From: CAYMUR01 sp964393615 | Lineage (GTDB): Bacteria > Planctomycetota > Planctomycetia > Pirellulales > Pirellulaceae | Direction of reading: 5' to 3' | Assembly: GCA_964393615.1 (NCBI GenBank) | Contig: CAYMUR010000001.1 | Span: forward strand, 94,742-158,741 | Length of the DNA stretch: 64,000 bases | In this document: in pieces, positions 53,824-63,660 of the stretch | How the letters are laid out: every line of letters starts with the position of its first letter | How positions within the stretch are numbered: position 1 is the stretch's first letter | The notes under the pieces: model-generated | Told to the model about the DNA's origin: nothing | The model's input: only the letters and a program-made list of their open reading frames with translations | The model's database searches: none | Made by a program: the position numbers and the translations under genes

Positions 53824-55239
53824 TCAAACGATCAAGTCATGCAGCACGTTTCCCGCAACGTCAGTCAGACGAAAATCTCGTCCTTGAAACCGATACGTCA
53901 ATTGCAAATGATCGATTCCTAGTAAATGCAATATCGTGGCATGCAGATCGTGGACCGATACGACACGGTCAACGGCATGGTAGCCAAGATCATCCGTGGC
54001 CCCGTAAGACATTCCCGGCCGGATCCCAGCGCCGGTCATGAACGTTGAAAATCCTTTAATGTGGTGATCACGACCATTGCCTTGAGCCATTGGCGTACGA
54101 CCAAATTCACCGGCGAATACAATGAGAGTTTCATCCAGCATCCCGCGGCGGCGGAGATCAGTGATCAACGCCGCCGTTCCACGGTCCACCAACGAAGCGG
54201 TCTTGGCGACCCCCTCTTTGATGCTACCGTGATGGTCCCAACCACGGTGATAGAGCTGGACAAATCGCACCCCACGTTCGGCCAGGCGTCGGGCCAGCAA
54301 ACAATTTCCGGCAAAGGATCCATCAGCCCCTGCCGTACCGTACAAGTCAAGTGTTTCCTGAGATTCGTCAGAAACGTCCATCAGATTTGGTACACTAGCT
54401 TGCATTCGAAAAGCGAGTTCATACTGACTGATGCGTGTCGCAATCTCGGGATCATCAACCACTTCGTTGTACAAACGGTTCAAATCCCCCACCGCGTCGA
54501 CCACATCGCCTTGCTGCTGTTGATCCACGCCTGGTGGATTACGTACATACAGGACAGGACTACCTGACGAGTGGAACTGAACTCCCTGAAACTGACTAGG
54601 TAGGAAACCACTATGCCACTGGCGAGCAGCGATGGGCTGGCTTTGGCCACCACCCACCGACGTCAACACCACAAAACCTGGAAGACTGTCAGCTTCGCTT
54701 CCCAAGCCATAAAGCGTCCAAGACCCCATTGCGGGTCGTCCGCTGATCGTGGTGCCTGTATTCATGAATGTATGCGCTGGATCGTGATTGATAGCCTCTG
54801 TCGTCAATGAACGCACGACACAAAGTTCGTCAGCGACCTGTTGCAAATTGGGAAAAATATTAGCGATCTCCTGTCCCGACTCCCCACATTTCTGAAAATC
54901 ATGCTGGGGGGCCAAGCACGTCAGCTTCGCGTTCTGCAACTGTGCGATGGGCTGATCTTTCGTGAAAGATTCGGGCATCGGTTTGCCATTCATCTCGGCC
55001 AGTTTCGGCTTGTAGTCGAACGTTTCCAAATGGGACATACCGCCAGCCATACACAAAAAAATCACCCGCTTAGCGCGAGGAATTTGTGCTAGCCCTTGCA
55101 CACCCGGCACCTGTTCAGTGGCAAGGGTGCGTGATTGTCCGACCGAAGCATTCAACATCGACGTCAGAGCCATCGTTCCTACACCGCGCGTCGTCTGCCC
55201 CAGAAACGTACGTCGCAATATTTCATTTCTCTGTATCAT
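53824..55239 (-). CDS. DUF1501 protein (sulfatase-like fold, Tat-exported)
   Basis: 471 residues. A twin-arginine signal (RRTFLGQTTRGVGTMALTSML) precedes the DUF1501 domain: RAKRVIFLCMAGGMSHLETFDYKPKL, INHDPAHTFMNTGT, VQLYHRGWDHHGSIKEG, LIVFAGEFGRTPMAQGNGRDHHIKGFSTFMTGAGI. The His/Asp-rich motifs are placed like the metal site of alkaline phosphatase/sulfatase enzymes. In planctomycetes DUF1501 genes nearly always accompany a DUF1549/DUF1553 cytochrome gene, as here (40 bp upstream), which implies one operon and a joint periplasmic role. The substrate is unknown. Confidence 0.93.
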   Translation of the reverse strand: MIQRNEILRRTFLGQTTRGVGTMALTSMLNASVGQSRTLATEQVPGVQGLAQIPRAKRVIFLCMAGGMSHLETFDYKPKLAEMNGKPMPESFTKDQPIAQLQNAKLTCLAPQHDFQKCGESGQEIANIFPNLQQVADELCVVRSLTTEAINHDPAHTFMNTGTTISGRPAMGSWTLYGLGSEADSLPGFVVLTSVGGGQSQPIAARQWHSGFLPSQFQGVQFHSSGSPVLYVRNPPGVDQQQQGDVVDAVGDLNRLYNEVVDDPEIATRISQYELAFRMQASVPNLMDVSDESQETLDLYGTAGADGSFAGNCLLARRLAERGVRFVQLYHRGWDHHGSIKEGVAKTASLVDRGTAALITDLRRRGMLDETLIVFAGEFGRTPMAQGNGRDHHIKGFSTFMTGAGIRPGMSYGATDDLGYHAVDRVVSVHDLHATILHLLGIDHLQLTYRFQGRDFRLTDVAGNVLHDLIV

Positions 55240-55279
55240 AGATGTCCCAACTTGCCTTCCTTCGTTTTCAAACGCCAGT

Positions 55280-58246
55280 TTACATCCGCGAAATCGTTTC
55301 GTGTAAATTCAACAAAACACGTGTCACCGAAGTCCAAGCCGCCAATTCAACAGGGTCCAGCCCAGCTGCCACCACATAATCTCCCGTCGAGACCAGTTTT
55401 TGCACTGCCGCCAAATCCTCACCAAAACTAGCCCAGTGTCTCTGATAGACACTCTTTAACAATTCAAGTTCCGTTGGCTTGGCGTCACGCGACAATGCCT
55501 GATGAAAAGCCCAGTTTAATCGTTCCGCAAAACTTTGACCGCCCTTTCGCATTACTTGCTCCGCAAACACACGTGCTGCCTCGACATACGTAGGATCATT
55601 GAGCAGCACCAAAGCCTGTAAGGGCGTATTCGACCGCGGTCGTTCCACCGTACATTCCTCTCGACTGGGAGCATCAAAAGCCACCATGGCGGGGTGCAAA
55701 AACATCCTCTGCCACCAGGTGTAAAGACCGCGACGATAAAGCTGGGACCCTGCATCACGCTGCCACTCGCGCACAGGGAAATTCATGTGTCGCCAATACC
55801 CCTGGGGCTGGTAAGGTTTGACACTTCTGCCTCCAATATCCCGCACAAGCAACCCACTGATTGCCAACGCATTGTCGCGAACCATTTCTGCGTCCAGACG
55901 GAATCTAGCCTGCCTCGCATACAACTGGTTGTAAGGATCCCGCTGCTGCAAAGCCGGTGTCGGCACAGATGTCTGCCGGTAAGTAGCGGACATGACCATC
56001 TGTTTGACGATGTGCTTAACATTCCAACCACTTTCGCGAAATTCTACTGCCAGCCAATCCAATAATTCTGGATGCGTAGGAGGAGCCCCCTGGGCCCCCA
56101 GATCATCGAGTGGTGTCGCTAACCCACGACCAAAAAATAATTTCCATAATCGATTTACAAACACCCGTGTCGTCAAGGGATTGTCAGCATCGATCATCCA
56201 ACGAGCCAGATCCAATCGAGTAGCGCGACGATCATTAACATTTAACATATTGAGACTACCCGGAATACCAGGTTGAACCTCCGGCCCCGAGTCATCCATC
56301 CAGTTACCGCGAGGCAACACACGAATCGAACGAGGTTCGGTAGCAACGGTCATCAACGTCTTTTTCACCACCGAGTGGATCAATTGGTATTTCTGTCGCT
56401 GTACTTCCGCTAATTCGCGACGAACGTCTAACAACTCCGGTGCAAAACCTCGATAAAACTCATCGAGTTTTTGCCGTGCTTCATCAGAACGTTGTTCACT
56501 TGGCATGGCGAGTGTTTCGGAAATCGCGGCGGGAATGGTTCCCGGAGTCAAGCGGAAGTAAAACCCAGCTCTATCCTTTTTCGCCGCAATCTTCATCAGG
56601 AGCGTATTCTCACCCTCATGAAGTCGAATGGTTGTGAGATGCTCGTCAACCTTGACCGGGTTCTTCGAGCGATCCTCAAACACTTGAGCACCGTTCAACC
56701 AAACAGCCAAATGGTCCTGACCGCCAAGTGCAAGCTCTGCCACCATCGCTTTGTTCGCATGCACACGGCGATAAAGGTAACTCGTACCGCTTCCCTTGGA
56801 AAGTTCGTGTACTTTGCCATCCACCAGCTCCTCGGACTTTTTCCAACGACCGGAGGGATACTCCTGTGCAAGGTCAATTGCCCACTCTGGTGGAAAAACA
56901 AACTCGAAGGCTTTCACCAGGTCACGATTACCCGCTGGCATTGGTATGGGACCAAAAAGATACCATGGTTCCATGACTGCTGTGGGAGGTGTCGTCGTCT
57001 CCTCTGCCGCAGAAGCCCTCGCCACCTCCCAGTTCTGCCGAGATGCTCGCAACTCGGGTGTCAAACGGTTCAATAACGGCTGTAGACTATCAATACGTTG
57101 ATCAAACTTTTTTAACTGTTCCTCCTGGCCCGGTTCCCAAACTTGGTAAGTAGGAAGGACCCCCCTGCCTTTTTCTTTAATATCGGCAAAAAACGCCCCC
57201 ATGCTATAAAACTCGCGTGTAGTAAAAGGATCAAATTTGTGGTCGTGACACTCAGCACAACCGAGTGTCACACCCAGAAAAATAGATGCCGTATTACGTA
57301 CACGATCGGCGACATATTTGGCAAGATATTCCTTGTCTTGTGCGCCTCCTTCCGTCGTTGTTTGCAACAACATATTGAATCCCGACGCCACTCGTTGCTC
57401 GATACTGGTCGCGGGCAATAAATCACCAGCCAGTTGTTCTATGACAAACTGGTCAAAAGGTTTGTTTGTATGAAATGCCTGAATGACATAATCACGGTAA
57501 GGCGCAATCTGGCGTGCCTCGTCAGAATGGTATCCATTGCTGTCTGCATAACGAACAACGTCCAACCAATAAATCGCCATTCGTTCTCCGAAATGCGGTG
57601 ACTCAAGCAACCGGTCGACGAGCGTTTCATAAGCCACTTGCTGATCATCGTTGGTAAACGAAGCTGTGTCTTTCATCGACGGCGGCAAACCAAGCAGATC
57701 AAAATGCAACCGCCGCGCCAACGTCACACGATCGGCAGGAGCCGACGGTTCGAGTCCTTCCTGTTTCAACCTCTGTAGAATAAAATGGTCGATTTCGTTG
57801 TGTACACGTTGGTCGTCCGAAACCGCTGGAACCGCCGGACGCCGTGGCGCTACATAGGCCCAGTGCTGCTGCCAATTCGCTCCAGCAGTGATCCATTGCT
57901 GGATCTTTTCAATTTCTACTTGCGACAAGGCCTTTCCAGAATCCTCCGGCGGCATTCGCAATGCTGCATCCGACGTGGACACGCGGCGAAACAATTCACT
58001 GTCATCAGGTTCGCCACGCACAATAATCGGTGTTTCCCGATTTCCAAAAACATCTGATTTCCTGTCAAGACGTAAGTCACCCTGGCGACTTCCTTCATCT
58101 GGACCATGGCATTCATAACATTTGTCTGAAAAAATTGCACGAATTTCTTGACTGTTTACAACGGACTGCTGAGCAAATCCTAACAACCCGTTGAATCCAA
58201 CCACCACGAAAATGACACCACCGAAAAGTTTTTGTGTTTTTGACAT
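55280..58246 (-). CDS. cytochrome c / DUF1549 / DUF1553 protein (PSCyt1-PSCyt2-PSD1)
   Basis: About 988 residues from ATG 58246; a TTG at 58261 would add five. A signal peptide is followed by a planctomycete cytochrome c domain with heme motif CYECH (Cys48, Cys51, His52 in the longer numbering) and GDLRLDRKSDVFG. DUF1549 follows (~135-340, FILQRLKQEGLEPSAPADRVTLARRLHFDLLGLPPS; GERMAIYWLDVVRYADSNGYHSDEARQI), with a second CAECHDHKFDP. A middle beta domain lies at ~430-600. DUF1553 is C-terminal (NPLTTRVFVNRLWKLFFGRGL; RQARFRLDAEMVRDNALAISGLL; SNTPLQALVLLNDPTYVEAARVFAEQV). It is the upstream gene of the DUF1501 pair. The function is unproven; a periplasmic redox or sugar-degrading role is often suggested. 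Confidence 0.95.
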   Translation of the reverse strand: MSKTQKLFGGVIFVVVGFNGLLGFAQQSVVNSQEIRAIFSDKCYECHGPDEGSRQGDLRLDRKSDVFGNRETPIIVRGEPDDSELFRRVSTSDAALRMPPEDSGKALSQVEIEKIQQWITAGANWQQHWAYVAPRRPAVPAVSDDQRVHNEIDHFILQRLKQEGLEPSAPADRVTLARRLHFDLLGLPPSMKDTASFTNDDQQVAYETLVDRLLESPHFGERMAIYWLDVVRYADSNGYHSDEARQIAPYRDYVIQAFHTNKPFDQFVIEQLAGDLLPATSIEQRVASGFNMLLQTTTEGGAQDKEYLAKYVADRVRNTASIFLGVTLGCAECHDHKFDPFTTREFYSMGAFFADIKEKGRGVLPTYQVWEPGQEEQLKKFDQRIDSLQPLLNRLTPELRASRQNWEVARASAAEETTTPPTAVMEPWYLFGPIPMPAGNRDLVKAFEFVFPPEWAIDLAQEYPSGRWKKSEELVDGKVHELSKGSGTSYLYRRVHANKAMVAELALGGQDHLAVWLNGAQVFEDRSKNPVKVDEHLTTIRLHEGENTLLMKIAAKKDRAGFYFRLTPGTIPAAISETLAMPSEQRSDEARQKLDEFYRGFAPELLDVRRELAEVQRQKYQLIHSVVKKTLMTVATEPRSIRVLPRGNWMDDSGPEVQPGIPGSLNMLNVNDRRATRLDLARWMIDADNPLTTRVFVNRLWKLFFGRGLATPLDDLGAQGAPPTHPELLDWLAVEFRESGWNVKHIVKQMVMSATYRQTSVPTPALQQRDPYNQLYARQARFRLDAEMVRDNALAISGLLVRDIGGRSVKPYQPQGYWRHMNFPVREWQRDAGSQLYRRGLYTWWQRMFLHPAMVAFDAPSREECTVERPRSNTPLQALVLLNDPTYVEAARVFAEQVMRKGGQSFAERLNWAFHQALSRDAKPTELELLKSVYQRHWASFGEDLAAVQKLVSTGDYVVAAGLDPVELAAWTSVTRVLLNLHETISRM

Positions 58247-58527
58247 AAGGCAAGTGTTCAATCGGAATAGCGACTAGGGTTTAACAGTGATCAGTATATG
58301 ATCAGTACATATCAAGACATTTTTTATAACGAGTCAGCGATTTCCGCTGAAACAGATCTCTAGGGGCTATCAGCCACAGTAGCGATAGGTTGCACGAATT
58401 CACCCTGTGTGATTTATTTAGTTTGCTACAATGAAAATCGTAATTTCTGTTCAAGGAACGTCGGATCGCTATTATATTATGAAATCCATCAAATTAAAAT
58501 AAACTTTCCTACCGTAGAGACTAAACG
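58247..58527. other. divergent intergenic region
   Basis: 281 bases between the cytochrome gene and the oxidoreductase gene, AT-rich near 58420-58520. It contains the TGATCAGTA direct repeat and no gene. Confidence 0.45.
58288..58309. promoter_or_regulatory. operator-like direct repeat with palindromic cores
   Basis: TGATCAGTA at 58288-58296 and again at 58299-58307, starts 11 bases apart (one helix turn). Each contains the palindrome TGATCA. It lies between divergent genes, a position suited to a regulator site. Confidence 0.45.
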
Positions 58528-59585
58528 ATGAAATTCGGAATTGGTGTTATTGGGGCAACTGGATATATTGGCACGCCGTATCGAAAAGAAATCCGTGAAA
58601 CACCGGATGCAGCTCGCATTGTAGCGCTTTGTGCACGCCGACGCAATCGACTGGAAGAGGCCCAGGTTGAAGACAATGCTATCCTGATAACCGATGACTG
58701 GAAGGAAGTCGTCGAGCATCCCGACGTCGACCTCGTTCTAGTGCTGACTCCAGACGCTCTCCATTATGAACCAGCGCTCGCATGTGCCAGGCTTGGCAAA
58801 CATATTTTGTGCGAAAAACCAGTCGGCACCACCTCTGGACAGGCAGAGGAAATCTGGCAGGCATTTCACGAATCTCGACTGGCCCATTTTGTACCTTTTT
58901 GGACCCGGTACTTACCTGTCTTCTGTGAAGCCAAAGAACTCGTAAGCAACGGTATACTCGGAGAAATCCGTGTGGCCATTTATCGCTGGCACAATCCCCG
59001 CCCAATCTCAATGCCATATACCTGGCGGGACAATGCACAACTTTCAACCGCTGGCTCGCTCGCTGATGTGGGCTCCCATGCTTATGACACGCTGCGCTGG
59101 ATTCTGGGTAGCGAGGCCACCCGTGTCTTGGCCCATTCTGCGGTTGTCATGCCACCAAAACCACAACTGGGGCCCATCGATCTGGACGAAGCAATCGCCT
59201 GGGGTAACAACCACGACACTTCAAAGTCAGTCACGCCTACCGAACCGTCAANNNNNNNNNNATCGTGCTTTCCCACGCAAGTTATCTACGAAAAGGCTTC
59301 GCACCGGAACTGGAATTACACGGTACCAAAGCCTCTTTGTCAGTCAATCGTTTTACGGGAGAACTACTGATCGCTGACAGTCCAGAACCAGCCAGATTGC
59401 TCAAAACAGTAAGTCACAATGATTTGAAAAACCGCTTTGCAAACTATGTATTCCCTGCAATGCACAAACAAATAGCAGGCGCATTCAGTGACCATCCAAA
59501 TCTCAGCGACGGCTGGCAAGTTCAACGGTTCGTCGACGCTGCAGTCACATCAGCAACAACGGGTAGTTGGATAGCTATTTCATAA
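58528..59585 (+). CDS. Gfo/Idh/MocA family oxidoreductase (interrupted by a 10-N gap)
   Basis: One gene of about 350 residues split by an assembly gap. The first frame (58528-59251) has the Rossmann domain (GVIGATGYIGTPYRKEI; VDLVLVLTPDALHYEPALACARLGKHI), an intact EKP (LCEKPVGTT) and the active-site region AGSLADVGSHAYDTLRWILGSEA. After the 10 N the protein resumes one frame over (ELELHGTKASLSVNRFTGELL to the stop at 59585). The frame change shows that the gap is not 10 bases long; it is not evidence of a pseudogene. It is divergent from the DUF1549/DUF1553 gene and probably part of the same sugar locus. Confidence 0.85.
59252..59261. other. assembly gap (10 N)
   Basis: Ten N inside the oxidoreductase gene, with a frame difference between the two sides. 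Confidence 0.97.
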
Positions 59586-59655
59586 CAGGGTCAACTCCCT
59601 GTTTCACCGTGAACAGGTTTTTCCGTTTTCGGAATCAATGAAATAAATTGGGCTT

Positions 59656-62600
59656 TTAAAACCTCGGCCAACGCGGTGTCAGTCGTTTTTTGAGTTGATC
59701 AAACCATGATTCCGAATCGTCATCCACCGTGGAAGGTGGTGAGGTAGATACAGGCCCCATTTCCGCTCGAATCGCTAGGCGTGGATTCGACAGTGGTATG
59801 TGTTCTTCTAGAAAACGAGGCCAGTAACTGTTCAATACTCGCTGACATTTACTGATATTGCGCTCACGCAAGTGATATCTTGCTGAACCAATAATACGTT
59901 TTAACTCGCGTAGCTCATTGATAGAAAAAGGGGCCAGTGCCGAGGTCTGCACCGAGTCTACCCAGACCTCACCTTCTCCCTGTATGTCGATGCGAATCCT
60001 CATGTCGTTAACATTTTCTAGCGGCAAATCATTCACTGGCAGGACATATTTTTCCCATGTCTCAGAAAGCGGCTGATCGCTGTTTTTCCCCACTTTGGCC
60101 GACCTGCGCTCGACCGGTTTACCATGCACACTGACTTCCAACGTTAGCTGCAACTCCGGTTGCTGTTCAGCATCCGTAACACGCAAGTAGACTTGGGTTT
60201 GAAGCCGTCCTGTTGATGGTGGGACAAAGGGAGCACTCACGACTGAATAACGTGCATCGCCATTTCGTCGCGTGGCACGCAGACAATGTTCCCCATGAAA
60301 GGCACCAAAGGGTTGCCAACTCACGCGATGACTGTCTGGGGCGTTGCACTCCCAGGTAGAGTTGATCGATGGCTGGAAAGGATCTTGTTCAAAGCTTGCA
60401 TTGAGAGGCAGGCCTAACTTCGGCAATCGTTCAAGTTGAGCCAAGCGGTCAAATAAATGCTGAATGGTTTGATCTAATTGGGATTCCACATGATCAGGAA
60501 TGATGGTACGCGCCGAGAGAACCTTGAGCTGAGTTGTGTCAAACCAGGCAGCCGCCAACCCAAATGGCGGCAAGGGGACAGTCCACCAAGTCTGCTCATT
60601 CCGACGAATGGGTACGGACATCTCTGTGGTGCCCATTGACAAAGGGGGTGCCACACCGTCTGGTAGCTTTAGTTGAATTTCAACCTGAATATCCCAAGCT
60701 GATTCGTTGACAAGATAAATACAGGTCCGACCATTCTCGGTGAGTTGACGAATAACGGCTGGCTGTGCCGTGGACTCTGTTATTGCGTCAGTGAATGGTG
60801 CGGCTGGTAACTGTCGGAAAATATCAAGAAACTTACGTACGGAATCCTCTTGTCCCAAGGGAAGCATTTCGCCCCCTTCAATCAACACTTGTGAGTCACC
60901 TCTCGCCAACGCCTGGGCAAATCGACGGCGGTTGGCCACACCAGACGGTGAAAGTAACAGCGTATCATTCACACTTGCGTTTGACGCACCAGAATGTAGC
61001 ACATCCGTCCACTCGTCGGACATTAGCTCCAGAGGCTGATGAAACAGTAGAGAAGCAGACGTTGTCGTTCCGCCAAAATAGAAATCGGCTTCCGGAAGAC
61101 TACCAATTCTCAGCAATTTCTGACCGGAGTCAGGTATCCCTGACAAATCCATGACTCGGGGTTGAACCAGCACAATACGTTGATCATCACGGTAGGACTG
61201 TGCGTCAATGCCGAAGCTCAATAAAGCCTGTGCAAATTCGGCGTCCCCCTTGCCAGGCAAGGTCGGTGCCAATGCATTGCGCACGCTTGGGTTCTCCAAC
61301 AAATCAGAGCGGATGAGAAATAATTTCGCACTGCTTTGCTGCGCTGCTACAACGGCATGGACACGTCGGTGGAAATCGGCAATCTGACTGGCGCGCCATG
61401 CCATCCATTGGTTTCGAACGTCACCATTCTGTCGCAAAAATTCTGCACGTTTCACATACCGTTGCTGACCATGCCCCGGCAAAGTCACACCGGTGGCTCG
61501 AGTAAAGCTGCCCACTGTTTGATCGTCCAGCCCCCAGTAGGTTCCAGGTAGGACGGCAAATCCATCAGGGGAAATATCCAAGGCCAGTCCTCCGAACGAT
61601 GGATGCTGGCCGTAACGACTGACAAGTTCTTGAACAACCTCGAGTATGGCAGCTTGAACACGAGGGTCCAGCGGATTGTAGTGAGGAGCCGCACCATCTT
61701 GGGACGGCTTCGTTGTTGGACAAAGCTGGCCAGCTGGCCCGATTAAACGCAAGCCACTCTCTGCGGGCATCATGCGACATAAACGTTCCCAAGCCGGTAA
61801 CGGTGCCTCAAAACGAAGGGTTGGTACCAGCATTAAACCTTGACGCTTGAACTGCCGAAACAACATCTCCAGCACATCTTTACGAAACGGATCCTGGCCC
61901 CACGCAAGAAAAGATCCCCTATCATATTTTGAATTGGGCTCCAACAGTTGACTGGGATAAAGCGTGCTCCCCTGGCCATAAACATTTAACAACGCTCCAT
62001 CGTGACCGACATGTTTCAAATATTGGGTAAACCGCGTGCCGCCTTCGTAAAACGTCTGCCAATCGTGAATTTCTGACGGCGGAAACTCTTTCATGACTTT
62101 GGTGGCATTAAAGTTCTTGGTAAACCAAGGCTGTTCATAGTAAGCCAGGAACTGCCTTGCATTAACACCACGGTGGGCTGTGGTTTCCGGTGAGAGCCCC
62201 GCAGTCCATTTCAGGATACGTATTGTGCCAAAAGCTGCCATCTGTTCGGATTGCCGATTTGTCAACACAATCCGGGGACTTGCCGTGCGAGGCCAAAACA
62301 ACATTCGATGATGTTGCAGGCTCCCCCCTTTTTCTACTAAATCGTCCCGTAAATGAACGGCACTGTGAAATGGAACTTCAACGGATCCACCCGGTCCTGA
62401 ATCCTCCACCACACTCACCGCGAGTGTCTGTGGGATATCAGCCGGGTAGGTAACTTCCACAACGTGCGGTGTACCTGGCTGCAAGAAGGACACGGGATAT
62501 GCATGCCAGCCTCGAGGTTCCAGTTGTACAAAAGAATGGCTTCCATGAGGCCAGATACGTGAATGACCATTGTCCGATGGCTGATTGATTTCTCGGCGCG

Positions 62601-63561
62601 ATATGGAAGCAATTGGCTTGGCTATAAGGCTTCTCCAATTAGGAGCAGTCGGATCAATCCGCATCACTTCTCGGGGAGCAATCGTATCGAACGAAAGCAC
62701 GGGCCGGTCGTCAATCACCACCAGCTGAACAATGCGTTGGGCGACTGTCGTGGACTTGCTAATCGAAAGTCGGCGCCGGGAACGAGGTTCGCTGAGCTTG
62801 ACATCCAGGTCGTAAACTCCCTCTTCATCGGGTAGGCGCATCACCACCGGCTTTAAGCCAGCAAAGCGCCCGCGCAAATCCTCTTTCAGTTCCTGTACAA
62901 ACGGGGCAACCACTCTTGATCCTTCCACATCGAACAGTTCTGCCGTAAGTCTCATCGGGACATCGCCAAGTGGACTAGGGACATTTGGGACCACCGTGAC
63001 ATGAAGTTCTTCACCAGGCTGAAATACGAGGTGTGACCGATCAAGTCGAACCGTCAATTTATCCCCCGGCACACGTTGGACCAGGAGTCGATTTTGTTGT
63101 TTATCCAGCGTGATTTCCCGAAAACCACGGTACAGTTGCTTCAGGGGGATCTGGATGGTTGGGTAGGGCCCCGGGAGATCCTGACGATGAAAGTCAATAT
63201 TCAACAGAGTCGTTTCCAATGCACCGACCGCGAGAACATCGAATCCGTCAAATGGTCTAGCACGCGGTTGTACCACTCGAACACCACGCTCGTCGACAAA
63301 AATAGAACCGGGAGCGTCTGCCGAAGCGATAATCGTGCGGGGCTCACGCAACTCGCCTTCACTCAGCCACAACCGCCCCGTCCACTGCCACGCCCCGGCC
63401 CCACCCCACTGAATGCGCAGTCCAAGCGGTGGCTTACCTTCATCTGCATACGTGCCAGCAACACGGAATAAGACCAGTAAGACCCAAACTAGAAAACGAC
63501 CTGACGGCCCGCCAAGGATCACTCCTCGACAAGGCGAGTCCGGACTTCCTTGTCCGATCAT
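59656..63561 (-). CDS. 1301-residue secreted protein with glycosidase-like central domain
   Basis: A very large exported protein. A signal segment (GRFLVWVLLVLFRVAGTYADE) is followed by beta-rich domains (residues ~45-460, with an Ig-like stretch YPADIPQTLAVSVVEDSGPGG). The central region (~485-900) reads like a GH10-like/family-10 glycosylhydrolase TIM barrel: FTQYLKHVGHDGALLNVYGQG, FRKDVLEMLFRQFKRQGLMLVPTLRFE, YNPLDPRVQAAILEVVQELVSRYG, HPSFGGLALDISPDGFAVLPG. The C-terminal part (~1030-1230) contains a beta-sandwich that may bind carbohydrate (NASFEQDPFQPSINSTWEC). I cannot assign catalytic residues or substrate. It stands alone on the minus strand beside the sugar-related cluster. Confidence 0.8.
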   Translation of the reverse strand: MIGQGSPDSPCRGVILGGPSGRFLVWVLLVLFRVAGTYADEGKPPLGLRIQWGGAGAWQWTGRLWLSEGELREPRTIIASADAPGSIFVDERGVRVVQPRARPFDGFDVLAVGALETTLLNIDFHRQDLPGPYPTIQIPLKQLYRGFREITLDKQQNRLLVQRVPGDKLTVRLDRSHLVFQPGEELHVTVVPNVPSPLGDVPMRLTAELFDVEGSRVVAPFVQELKEDLRGRFAGLKPVVMRLPDEEGVYDLDVKLSEPRSRRRLSISKSTTVAQRIVQLVVIDDRPVLSFDTIAPREVMRIDPTAPNWRSLIAKPIASISRREINQPSDNGHSRIWPHGSHSFVQLEPRGWHAYPVSFLQPGTPHVVEVTYPADIPQTLAVSVVEDSGPGGSVEVPFHSAVHLRDDLVEKGGSLQHHRMLFWPRTASPRIVLTNRQSEQMAAFGTIRILKWTAGLSPETTAHRGVNARQFLAYYEQPWFTKNFNATKVMKEFPPSEIHDWQTFYEGGTRFTQYLKHVGHDGALLNVYGQGSTLYPSQLLEPNSKYDRGSFLAWGQDPFRKDVLEMLFRQFKRQGLMLVPTLRFEAPLPAWERLCRMMPAESGLRLIGPAGQLCPTTKPSQDGAAPHYNPLDPRVQAAILEVVQELVSRYGQHPSFGGLALDISPDGFAVLPGTYWGLDDQTVGSFTRATGVTLPGHGQQRYVKRAEFLRQNGDVRNQWMAWRASQIADFHRRVHAVVAAQQSSAKLFLIRSDLLENPSVRNALAPTLPGKGDAEFAQALLSFGIDAQSYRDDQRIVLVQPRVMDLSGIPDSGQKLLRIGSLPEADFYFGGTTTSASLLFHQPLELMSDEWTDVLHSGASNASVNDTLLLSPSGVANRRRFAQALARGDSQVLIEGGEMLPLGQEDSVRKFLDIFRQLPAAPFTDAITESTAQPAVIRQLTENGRTCIYLVNESAWDIQVEIQLKLPDGVAPPLSMGTTEMSVPIRRNEQTWWTVPLPPFGLAAAWFDTTQLKVLSARTIIPDHVESQLDQTIQHLFDRLAQLERLPKLGLPLNASFEQDPFQPSINSTWECNAPDSHRVSWQPFGAFHGEHCLRATRRNGDARYSVVSAPFVPPSTGRLQTQVYLRVTDAEQQPELQLTLEVSVHGKPVERRSAKVGKNSDQPLSETWEKYVLPVNDLPLENVNDMRIRIDIQGEGEVWVDSVQTSALAPFSINELRELKRIIGSARYHLRERNISKCQRVLNSYWPRFLEEHIPLSNPRLAIRAEMGPVSTSPPSTVDDDSESWFDQLKKRLTPRWPRF

Positions 63562-63660
63562 CCCATAACCAAATTAATCAGCGAAACATAAATAGAAAAA
63601 CAAGGGGAGGGATTATAGACATGACCAGGGAAACCCGGCCAGCCCGAATGGGAATCCCTG

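Noticed and set aside
58528..59585. Frameshifted oxidoreductase pseudogene
   Set aside because: The shift lies at a 10-N gap; both sides are well conserved, so the gene is probably intact.
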